A stretch of 64,000 bases of DNA from NCBI GenBank assembly GCA_016789955.1, contig JAEUPB010000104.1, positions 60,208-124,207 on the forward strand. Direction: 5' to 3'. Under the pieces are notes generated by a model. The model did not search any database. It saw only the letters and a program-made list of their open reading frames with translations, and was not told the DNA's origin. Shown here in pieces: positions 8,794 through 15,884 of the stretch. The translations under genes and the position numbers were made by a program. Within the stretch, counting starts at the first letter, position 1. Each line of letters opens with the position of its first letter. The DNA is from Rubrivivax sp. GTDB taxonomy: Bacteria; Pseudomonadota; Gammaproteobacteria; Burkholderiales; Burkholderiaceae_C.

Positions 8794-9771
8794 ATGACCC
8801 ACCCCTCGTTGCCGCGCCGCACCCTGCTCGCCGGCCTGGCCGGCACTGCCGCGACGCTGTCGCTGCCGGCGCTCGCACAGTCCGACAAGCCGGTGCGCTT
8901 CATCCTGCCCAACGCCACCGGCTCCGGCGTGGACGCGATCACCCGCGCGGCACAGAACGCGCTGGCCAAGGCGTTGGGCCACCCGGTCGTGGTCGACAAC
9001 CAGCCCGGGGCCGGTGGCATCGTCGGGCTGCAGGCGCTGGCGCGCTCGCCGGCCGACGGCATGGCGCTGGGCGTGGTCTCGAACAACGTGGTGATCTTCC
9101 CCAGCGTGCTGAAGAGCATCCCGTTCGACATGCCGGGCGACTTCACGCCGATCGCGGTGTGCGGCTACACGCCGGTGGTGCTGGTGGTGAACCCGAAGGT
9201 CGCTGCGGCGAACGCGCGCGAGTTCATCGCGCTGCTGAAGTCGCGCAACGGCGACATGACCTACGCCTCGGGCGGCAACGGCACCATCCTGCACCTGGCC
9301 GCCGAAATGTTCCTCGACGAGACCAGGTCCAAGGCGCGCCACATCCCCTACAAGGGCGTCGGGCCGATGCTCACCGACCTGATCGGCGGGCAGGTCGAGT
9401 TCGCCACCGCGGCGCTGCCCAGCGTGCAGGCGCACCTGAAGTCCGGCGCGCTGCGCGCGATCGGCGTCGGCACCGCGCAGCGCGTGCCGGCCGCGGCCGA
9501 CATTCCGACCTTCGCCGAGCAGGGCGTGCCGGGCTACATCGTGGAAGCCTGGTTCGCGGTGATCGCGCCGAAGAACCTGCCCGCCGCCGACGTGAAGCGC
9601 GTGCACGCCGCGGTGGTCGCCGCGTTCGCCGACCCCGAGGTGAAGGAGGCCATGGCCCGGCAGGGCAACGTGATCAACGTCGGCCCGGCCGAGGGCGCGA
9701 TGCCGTTCTTCCGCAGTGAGATGGCGAAGTACGCGCAGATCGTGAAGAAGGCGGGCGTCGAGGCGCAGTGA
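8794..9771 (+). CDS. Tripartite tricarboxylate transporter (Bug-family) substrate-binding protein
   Basis: A 325-residue periplasmic binding protein of the TctC/Bug family, with an N-terminal export signal carrying an RR pair (LPRRTLLAGLAGTAATLSLP, cleavage probably after ALA-Q). The family phrase VVDNQPGAGGIVGLQALARS is present. No TctA or TctB membrane genes lie nearby, which is usual for the many orphan Bug proteins of Burkholderiales. Its place inside a catabolic operon suggests that it captures the di- or tricarboxylate processed by the neighbouring enzymes, or senses it. Its stop overlaps the next start by four bases. Confidence 0.92.
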   Translation: MTHPSLPRRTLLAGLAGTAATLSLPALAQSDKPVRFILPNATGSGVDAITRAAQNALAKALGHPVVVDNQPGAGGIVGLQALARSPADGMALGVVSNNVVIFPSVLKSIPFDMPGDFTPIAVCGYTPVVLVVNPKVAAANAREFIALLKSRNGDMTYASGGNGTILHLAAEMFLDETRSKARHIPYKGVGPMLTDLIGGQVEFATAALPSVQAHLKSGALRAIGVGTAQRVPAAADIPTFAEQGVPGYIVEAWFAVIAPKNLPAADVKRVHAAVVAAFADPEVKEAMARQGNVINVGPAEGAMPFFRSEMAKYAQIVKKAGVEAQ

Positions 9772-11693
9772 GCCTCGACCGGACCGGCCGGGTCCTGTTC
9801 CTCGCGTCCGACCCGCAGCGCATCCGCGCGCAGCTCGCCGGCGTCGACCTCAAGCGCGAGCAGGCCGGCCCGCTGCGCGACGACCTATCCACCGACGAGA
9901 TCGCGCCGCTGCCGGCGCTGGTGCATTACGACGCCACGCTGGGCGAGCATGCGCACACCGGCACCACCGCGGGCGGCGAGCGGCCGATCGGCCGCGGCGC
10001 GTTGCGGCGTGCCGCCATCGGCGTGCTGGTGGGCGGGCGCCGCTACGGCAAGGGCAGCTCGCGCGAGCACGCACCGGTGGCCGAGCAGGCGGCCGGTGTG
10101 TGGCTGGTCATCGCCGAGAGCTTCGAGCGCATCTACCGGCAGAACGCCGACAACCTTGGGCTGCTGACCTCGACCGACCTGGGCCTTGTCGAACGCCTGC
10201 AGCGCGGCGAGGTGCCGACGCTGGATGAATTGCTCGCCGGGCGCGACCCGCAGGCCGCGGCGATCCTGCGCGCCGGCGGGCTGCTGCGCTACGGGCTCGG
10301 GCCGCAGGCCACTCAGGGTGCGGCGCAGGCCAGCGACGACGAGCCGGCGGCCACCGGTCGCCCGCAGACCCTCTTCGAGAAGATCGTCGCCCGCCACCGC
10401 CTGCCGAGCGGATTCGTGCGCGCCGACCTGCGCTACATCCACGAGATCTACACCGGCATGTGCGCGCACCTGCTGGCGCAGCATGCCGGCGAGGAGGTGC
10501 GCCTGCACGACCCCGGCAGCATCCTGTGCTTCGAGGACCACTACCCGTACGTCGAGCGCAGCCCGGTGCACGTGATCAACGGCCTCGTGCCCGACGCGCG
10601 GCGGCTGTCGCGGGCGCATCGCGCGTTCGCCGAGCGCCATGGACTGCGGGACCACGGGCCGCGCGCCGAAGGCGAAGGTGCGCAGGGCATCTCGCACGCG
10701 CTGGTGGCCGAGCGGCATGCATGGCCCGGGCAGCTCGTCGTGGCCACCGATTCGCACACGCCGCATGTCGGCGCGCTGGGTTGCGTGGCCTTCGGCGTGG
10801 GCACCACCGAGATGGCCAACGCCTTCCTCACAGGCGCGGTGCGGCTGGGCGCGCCCGAGGTGCTGCGCATCGAGGTCGACGGCGTGCTGCCGGCCGGCGT
10901 CTCGGCCAAGGACCTCGTGCTGCACCTGCTGGCGCTGCCGGCAATCCGCGGCGGCGCCGGTGTGGGCCGCGTGTTCGAGTTCGGCGGCAGCGCCGTGCGC
11001 GCGCTGGATATCGACGACCGCGCGACGCTGACGAACATGACCGCCGAACTCGGTGGCCTGACAGGCATCGTCGAGCCCGACGAGACCACGGTGCGCTTCC
11101 TGGGCGAGCGGCGCGGGGCGGCCTTCGAGATCGAGCCGTGGATGCGCAGCGACCCGGGTGCCGCCTATGCGGCGACGATCCGCGTCGATGCCGGCGCGCT
11201 CACGCCGATGGTCGCGCGCCCCGGCGACCCGGGCCTGGGCGTGCCGCTGGCCGCGCTGCCGCAGCGCCCGCGCATCGACATCGCCTATGGCGGCTCGTGC
11301 ACCGCCGGCAAGCGCGAGGACTTCGCGCAGATGCACGCGGTGCTCGCCTGGGCCGCGGCGCGTGGCCTGCGGGTGGCGCCGCACGTGGCGCTCTACCTGC
11401 AATGGGGCACCGTGGATGTCGGCGCACACGCCGCCGCTGCGGGCTGGTTGCCGGCGTTCGAGGCGGTGGGTGCGGAGCTGCTGCGGCCGGCCTGCGGCGC
11501 GTGTTCGAACTGCGGGCCCGGGGTGTCGACCTCGGCGGATCAGGTGACGGTGAGTGCGATCAATCGCAACTTTCCCGGCCGCTCGGGGCCTGGGCAGGTG
11601 TGGCTGGCGAGCCCGGCCACCGTGGCCGCGAGTGCGATCGCTGGCGAGCTGGTGTCGTTCGACGAGCTGATCGCCCGCCACGCACAGGGCTGA
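9768..11693 (+). CDS. Fused aconitase/isopropylmalate-isomerase-like hydro-lyase, swivel domain first
   Basis: A 641-residue [4Fe-4S] hydro-lyase. The small swivel domain comes first (RRYGKGSSREHAP, about residue 89) and the large catalytic part follows from about 200 (ATDSHTPHVGALG near 325, GSCTAGKRED near 508, PACGACSNCG near 574, supplying cluster cysteines). AcnA has the opposite order, and LeuC/LeuD are separate chains. It starts by overlapping the binding-protein stop (ATGA). The expected chemistry is reversible dehydration/hydration of a hydroxy-di- or tricarboxylate ahead of CoA activation. The substrate is unknown; LeuCD, homoaconitase and methylaconitate activities are alternatives. 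Confidence 0.85.
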   Translation: MSLDRTGRVLFLASDPQRIRAQLAGVDLKREQAGPLRDDLSTDEIAPLPALVHYDATLGEHAHTGTTAGGERPIGRGALRRAAIGVLVGGRRYGKGSSREHAPVAEQAAGVWLVIAESFERIYRQNADNLGLLTSTDLGLVERLQRGEVPTLDELLAGRDPQAAAILRAGGLLRYGLGPQATQGAAQASDDEPAATGRPQTLFEKIVARHRLPSGFVRADLRYIHEIYTGMCAHLLAQHAGEEVRLHDPGSILCFEDHYPYVERSPVHVINGLVPDARRLSRAHRAFAERHGLRDHGPRAEGEGAQGISHALVAERHAWPGQLVVATDSHTPHVGALGCVAFGVGTTEMANAFLTGAVRLGAPEVLRIEVDGVLPAGVSAKDLVLHLLALPAIRGGAGVGRVFEFGGSAVRALDIDDRATLTNMTAELGGLTGIVEPDETTVRFLGERRGAAFEIEPWMRSDPGAAYAATIRVDAGALTPMVARPGDPGLGVPLAALPQRPRIDIAYGGSCTAGKREDFAQMHAVLAWAAARGLRVAPHVALYLQWGTVDVGAHAAAAGWLPAFEAVGAELLRPACGACSNCGPGVSTSADQVTVSAINRNFPGRSGPGQVWLASPATVAASAIAGELVSFDELIARHAQG

Positions 11694-11698
11694 AGGCT

Positions 11699-11719
11699 CC
11701 GGCGCGACCCGCGCGCCGG
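11699..11719. terminator. GC-rich hairpin between convergent operons
   Basis: CCGGCGCG (11699-11706) pairs with CGCGCCGG (11712-11719) around a five-base loop, between the hydro-lyase stop and the aorD stop. There is no clear T-run on either strand, so it is only a possible shared terminator. Confidence 0.45.
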
Positions 11720-11727
11720 CCCCAGGG

Positions 11728-11982
11728 TCAGCCCCCCGCGATGGGCGGCCAGATTGCGAGCACGTCACCCTCCTGCAGCGCGCGCGTGGCGCGCTGCTCG
11801 GGCGGGATGAACACCCCGTTGATCAGCACCAGGTGCACCAGCTTCATCGGCAGGTTGAACGGCGCGATGACGTCGGCGATGGTGGCGCCTTCGGCCACCT
11901 CCAGCGGCATCTGGTTGCCCACGCGCCGCTCCGGCGGCAGGTGCTCGGTGAGGCTCGCGTAGAGCTTGAAGGTGATCTGCAT
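11728..11982 (-). CDS. aorD: MoaD/ThiS-like small protein of the aldehyde oxidoreductase operon
   Basis: An 84-residue ubiquitin-fold protein that ends in the di-glycine IAGG needed for thiocarboxylate formation, which marks the MoaD/ThiS family. It is the last gene of the AOR operon, 10 bases after aorC. In characterised aor clusters a MoaD-like gene accompanies the structural genes and is thought to help make the tungsten-pterin cofactor. The start at 11982 gives the expected beta-strand opening MQITFKLYASL. The symbol follows the Aromatoleum naming and is by analogy. Confidence 0.82.
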   Translation of the reverse strand: MQITFKLYASLTEHLPPERRVGNQMPLEVAEGATIADVIAPFNLPMKLVHLVLINGVFIPPEQRATRALQEGDVLAIWPPIAGG

Positions 11983-11992
11983 CGCCCCGCGC

Positions 11993-13261
11993 TCAGGCGC
12001 GCAGGTGCGCGTGCTGGTCCTGCGCCTGCGCGGTGGCGAGATACGCCTCCATCAGCAGCGTCGGGTCGTGCAGCAGCTTGTCCTTCCACGGCCCCAGCGG
12101 CACCTGGCCTTCGACGAGCCCGCGCATCACGCCGACGTGCTCGGTCCAGCCGATCGCGTTGCAGCCGATCAGCCGGTCGCCCTGGAACTGCAGCGACAGG
12201 TGGCGGCCGGCGGCCTCGTCGGTCATCTCGACGCGCTCGCCGCCCGGCACGCCGGCCCACTGGCCGAAGCTGGCGGAGATCAGGCCCAGCGTGTCGAGCA
12301 CGTTGATCTGCGTGACGCCGCGCAGTTCGGCGCGCTGCCCGACCATGTTCAGGGCCGCCACGCGCGCCTGCTCGGCCGCGTTGGGCTGGATCGCGCTGAC
12401 GATGGTGGTGCCGCTGACCTTGTCGAAGGCCTCGGCGCAGTCGCCGGCGGCGTAGACGCCGGGCACGCTGGTCTGCAGGTGCTCGTCGGTCAGTACGCCC
12501 AGCAGGCACTTCACCGCGCTGTCCTGCAGGAATCCGATGTTGGGTTTGACGCCGGTGGCGCTGATCACGAGGTCGGCATCGAGCACGGCGCCGGTGGAGA
12601 GCTTGACTTTCATGCCGCTGCCGGCGGGCCGCTCGACGGCCTGCACGCGTGCGCCGGTGTGCACCGCCACGCCCTTCTTCTCGCACCACGACTTGATCAT
12701 GCCGCCGGCGGTCTCGCCCATCATGCGCGGCACCATGCGGTCGCCCATCTCCACCACCGCGAGCTGCACGCCGCGGCCGGCCAGCGCCTCGAGGATGATG
12801 CAGCCGATGAAGCCGGCGCCCATCTGCAGCACGCGCGCGCCGGGGGTGGCGAGTTTCATGATCGCGCGCGCGTCGGCCAGCGTCCAGCACGGGTGCACGC
12901 CGGGGCCGTCGATGCCGGGGATCGGCGGCGTGTTCGGGCTGGAGCCGGTGGCGATCAGCAGCCGGTCGTAGGGCAGCGTGCGGCCGTCCTCGAGCGTGAC
13001 GGTGCGGGCGCCGGTGTCGAGCTTCGCGGCCCGCCCGCGCGCGAGTGTGATGCGGCGCTGCGCGTAGTGGTCGGCCCCGTGGCGCAGGTGCGTGCCGTCC
13101 TCGCCGATGTTTCCGAGCAGCAGGTAGGGGATCGCCATGCGCGAGTACGGCGCCTCGGGCTCGTCGCCGACGATGGTGACGTCGTCGGCTGGCGCGTGCT
13201 TGCGGAGGGTCTCGGCGGCGATGATGCCGGCGGGGCCGGCACCGAGGATCAGGTGCTTCAT
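11993..13261 (-). CDS. aorC: FAD/NAD(P)H-binding electron-transfer subunit of aldehyde oxidoreductase
   Basis: A 422-residue flavoprotein of the pyridine nucleotide-disulfide reductase type. The FAD motif GAGPAG is at residues 7-12, a second Rossmann motif reads QMGAGFIGC near 140-148, and YAAGDCAEAF near 295 closes the FAD site. In tungsten aldehyde oxidoreductases of the AorABC type this subunit passes electrons between the Fe-S subunit and NAD. It lies downstream of aorB and is separated from it by an intrinsic terminator, so it is probably made in smaller amounts. A stand-alone NADH-dependent reductase role is less likely given the operon. Confidence 0.87.
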   Translation of the reverse strand: MKHLILGAGPAGIIAAETLRKHAPADDVTIVGDEPEAPYSRMAIPYLLLGNIGEDGTHLRHGADHYAQRRITLARGRAAKLDTGARTVTLEDGRTLPYDRLLIATGSSPNTPPIPGIDGPGVHPCWTLADARAIMKLATPGARVLQMGAGFIGCIILEALAGRGVQLAVVEMGDRMVPRMMGETAGGMIKSWCEKKGVAVHTGARVQAVERPAGSGMKVKLSTGAVLDADLVISATGVKPNIGFLQDSAVKCLLGVLTDEHLQTSVPGVYAAGDCAEAFDKVSGTTIVSAIQPNAAEQARVAALNMVGQRAELRGVTQINVLDTLGLISASFGQWAGVPGGERVEMTDEAAGRHLSLQFQGDRLIGCNAIGWTEHVGVMRGLVEGQVPLGPWKDKLLHDPTLLMEAYLATAQAQDQHAHLRA

Positions 13262-13282
13262 CGAAAGGCCTGCTCAAAAAGC

Positions 13283-13308
13283 GCAAGGCGGTGCGCGCAC
13301 CGCCTTGC
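13283..13308 (-). terminator. Intrinsic terminator inside the aor operon
   Basis: A 26-base perfect palindrome: GCAAGGCGGTGC (13283-13294) pairs with GCACCGCCTTGC (13297-13308). Read on the minus strand it is followed directly by GCTTTTTG, the T-run of a Rho-independent terminator. It sits between aorB and aorC, so part of the transcription from upstream should stop after aorB. Confidence 0.8.
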
Positions 13309-13329
13309 CGTCGTCGAAGGATCGAGGGA

Positions 13330-15177
13330 CTACAGGCCGAGGCGGGCGCGTGTCTCGGGCTTGAGAGTGCCGTCGGCGTTCCAGCCGCGCACCTCGTAGT
13401 ACTTCGGCAGCATCTCCGGCAGCTTGCTGGTCAGGCCCTTGGCCGGGCCGGTCTTGGCCGGCTCGTTCAAGAGGCGCGGCGGCAGCGTGTCGTCCTTGTT
13501 GGTGAAGCCGGCGCGGTTGTTGAAGTCGCGCTCCATGTTCCAGATGCGCTCGCCGATCTTCTGCAGGTTCTCGAGCGTGAACTCGTCGCCGCACGCCGCG
13601 GCCACCTGCGGCGCCAGGTCCGCCAGGCCCCAGGCGAAGGTGGTGAAGATGCACAGGCCCGAGGAGTCGAAGGCCGCGGTGGCGTCCTGGAACGCCATCA
13701 CCAGTTCGGGCTTGCCGTCGGCCACCAGCGGGTCGGTCTTCACCGGGATGCCCAGCACCTCGGAGGCCACCGTGTAGCTGCGCAGGTGGCAGGCGCCGCG
13801 GTTGCTGGTGGCGTAGGTCAGGCCCATGCCCTGGATGCCGCGCGCATCGTAGGCCGGGAACTCCTGGCTCTTGACGGTCATCGACAGCTCCGGGTGGCCG
13901 TACTTCGCGCACAGCCGCTTGCTGCCCTGGCCGATCTCCTTGCCGAAGCCTTCGCCCTTGGCAGTGATCTCGGCGAAGTGCGCCAGCGCCTGCGCCGAGC
14001 CGAACTTGGCGTCGATGCCGAGCTGTTCCTTCGTCAGCACGCCCAGCTCGTAGAGCTCCATCACCGCACCGATGGTGGCGCCGAATGAGATCGGATCCAT
14101 GCCGTGCTCGTTGCACACGACGTTGGCGTACTGCAGTGCTTCCAGGTCATTGACTCCGTTGGCGGCGCCCAGCGCCCAAGCCGCTTCGTACTCGAGGCCG
14201 CCCGAGGCGCCCCAGTACTGCGGCTTGTTCTGCACCGTGAAGTGACCCTGGTCGATCTTCTGGATGCGCCCGCAGGCGATGGTGCAGCCGAAGCACGCCT
14301 GGTTCGTGACCAGCGGCTTCTTGCCGTCGGTGGCGCGCGGCGTGGCCATCGCCTCTGCCGAGATGTCCTTGGCGCCTTCGAACTGGCTGTCGCGGTGGTT
14401 GCGCGTGGGCAGCGCACCGATCTCGTTGATCACGTTCATCAGCACCTGCGTGCCGTAGGTCGGCAGGCCCTGGCCCGTGACCGCGTTGTCGTGCAGGATC
14501 TTCTTCTTCTCGTAGGTGACCTTCATGAACTCCTTCGGGTTCACGATGTTGCCCACGCCCTTGGTGCCGCGCACCGCGATCGCCTTGAGGTTCTTGCTGC
14601 CCATCACCGCGCCGACGCCCGATCGCCCGGCGGCGCGATGCAGGTCGTTGACCACCGCGGCGAACAGCACGCGGTTCTCGCCGGCGGCGCCGATCGACGA
14701 CACGCGCATCAGCGGGTCCTGAAGACTCTTCTTGATGATCTCCTCGGTCTGCCACACCGACTGGCCCCACAGGTGCGCTGCGTCGCGCAACTCGGCGGTG
14801 TCGTCGTTGATGACCAGGTACACCGGCTTGGCCGACGCGCCCTCGAAGATGACCATGTCCCAGCCGGCCATCTTCAGCTCGGCGCCCCAGTAGCCGCCGG
14901 AGTTCGAGCACGCGATCGCGCCCGTCAGCGGCCCCTTGGTGACCACCGTGTAGCGGCCGCCGGTGGAGGCCATCGTGCCGGTGAGCGGGCCGGTGGCCCA
15001 GATGATCTTGTTGGCCGACGACAGCGGGTCGACCTTGGGGTCGACCTCCTCGACGAGGTACTTGCTGGCCAGCCCGCGCGACCCGAGGTAGGTGCGCGCC
15101 CAGTCCATCTTCAGCGGTTCGCTCTTGACGGTGCCGGCCGTGAGGTCGACACGGAGGATCTTTCCTGCCCAGGACAT
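13330..15177 (-). CDS. aorB: Tungsten-containing aldehyde:ferredoxin oxidoreductase, catalytic subunit
   Basis: A 615-residue AOR-family enzyme, normal in length. It opens with WAGKILRVDLTAGTV, has the pterin-region phrase ACSNSGGYWG (about 86-95), and holds the [4Fe-4S] cysteines in CFGCTIACG (about 292-300) with a further cysteine near the C-terminal part. AOR enzymes oxidise aldehydes to acids, and the AorABC type uses NAD through its flavin subunit. The start at 15177 was chosen because a longer reading would run into aorA. The neighbours aorA, aorC and aorD support an aromatic-aldehyde AOR like that of Aromatoleum, but the substrate is inference. Confidence 0.92.
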   Translation of the reverse strand: MSWAGKILRVDLTAGTVKSEPLKMDWARTYLGSRGLASKYLVEEVDPKVDPLSSANKIIWATGPLTGTMASTGGRYTVVTKGPLTGAIACSNSGGYWGAELKMAGWDMVIFEGASAKPVYLVINDDTAELRDAAHLWGQSVWQTEEIIKKSLQDPLMRVSSIGAAGENRVLFAAVVNDLHRAAGRSGVGAVMGSKNLKAIAVRGTKGVGNIVNPKEFMKVTYEKKKILHDNAVTGQGLPTYGTQVLMNVINEIGALPTRNHRDSQFEGAKDISAEAMATPRATDGKKPLVTNQACFGCTIACGRIQKIDQGHFTVQNKPQYWGASGGLEYEAAWALGAANGVNDLEALQYANVVCNEHGMDPISFGATIGAVMELYELGVLTKEQLGIDAKFGSAQALAHFAEITAKGEGFGKEIGQGSKRLCAKYGHPELSMTVKSQEFPAYDARGIQGMGLTYATSNRGACHLRSYTVASEVLGIPVKTDPLVADGKPELVMAFQDATAAFDSSGLCIFTTFAWGLADLAPQVAAACGDEFTLENLQKIGERIWNMERDFNNRAGFTNKDDTLPPRLLNEPAKTGPAKGLTSKLPEMLPKYYEVRGWNADGTLKPETRARLGL

Positions 15178-15188
15178 CTCGTGGCTCC

Positions 15189-15665
15189 TTATGCCGAGGC
15201 TTGTTGGTTGCCGAGCTTGTCGGCCCAGGCCTTCATCTTGTCCAGCCCGGTCCAGTTCGCGTCGATGTAGGTGATGGCACCCGTGGGGCAGGCTTCCGCG
15301 CAGGCGGGCTGGCCGCCGCACAGGTCGCACTTCTGCACCTTGCCGGTTTCCTGCACGTAGTTGATGGTGCCGAAGGGGCAGCTGATCGTGCACACCTTGC
15401 AGCCGACGCAGGTGCTCTCGGCCACGACCTTGGCGCCGGTGGCCTTGTCGACCGTGATCGCCTCCACCGGGCAGGCGTGCAGGCACCAGGCCTCGTCGCA
15501 CTGCGTGCAGGTGTAGGGCACCTTGCGGCCGGTCTCGTGGAAGTCGAACACCTTGATGCGCGACTTGGCGGGTACGAAGACCCCGTAGTTCTCGTACGAA
15601 CAGGCCATCTCGCACTGGAGACAGCCCGTGCACTTCTCGGGATTGATGTGGAGCGTCTTCTGCAT
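15189..15665 (-). CDS. aorA: Polyferredoxin-like Fe-S subunit of aldehyde oxidoreductase
   Basis: A 158-residue soluble protein with four [4Fe-4S] motifs: CTGCLQC near the N-terminus, CTQCDEAWC, CVGCKVC and CDLCGGQPAC, each followed by a CP or C partner. This is the electron-wire subunit that pairs with AorB. The start at 15665 was preferred over an upstream in-frame ATG at 15692 because AGAGGGG stands at SD distance. It is the first gene of the operon, 11 bases before aorB. DmsB/HycB-type ferredoxins look similar, but the neighbour makes AorA the best call. Confidence 0.9.
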   Translation of the reverse strand: MQKTLHINPEKCTGCLQCEMACSYENYGVFVPAKSRIKVFDFHETGRKVPYTCTQCDEAWCLHACPVEAITVDKATGAKVVAESTCVGCKVCTISCPFGTINYVQETGKVQKCDLCGGQPACAEACPTGAITYIDANWTGLDKMKAWADKLGNQQASA

Positions 15666-15768
15666 GGTCCCCTCTGTGGTGGCACTCGGCACGCACGAGC
15701 GCGGCAGCGAGGCCGCACCTATGTTTGTCGATGCCTATCTTTCCCGCGCCGCACGGACCCGCCTACCT

Positions 15769-15806
15769 GGGGTAACCCCTAGTCGGTCATGCTCCATCAT
15801 GGAACA
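15769..15806. promoter_or_regulatory. Candidate operators between aorA and the AcoR-like regulator
   Basis: The 219-base divergent gap holds a perfect dyad GGGGT-a-ACCCC (15769-15779) and a near-perfect one TGCTCCAT-c-ATGGAACA (15790-15806, one mismatch per arm). Both lie about 100 to 140 bases upstream of aorA, an activator distance. No good sigma-54 -24/-12 element was found on the aor side. Binding by the neighbouring regulator is inference. Confidence 0.45.
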
Positions 15807-15884
15807 GTGCTCGGGTGTTGCACCCCCTGGCCTGCGCCGGGTGCCCGCGGCACGCTCGACCCTCGACGTAAGGACGCCCCCCAC

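Noticed and set aside
15666-15884. A sigma-54 promoter for the aor operon
   Set aside because: The best minus-strand GG...GC match has a 9-base rather than 10-base spacing and weak flanks; the neighbouring regulator also lacks the sigma-54 contact loop.
15789-15884. An upstream ATG start for the AcoR-like regulator
   Set aside because: It lies at the edge of the operator dyad and has no SD; the GTG at 15885 has AAGGA at a usable distance.
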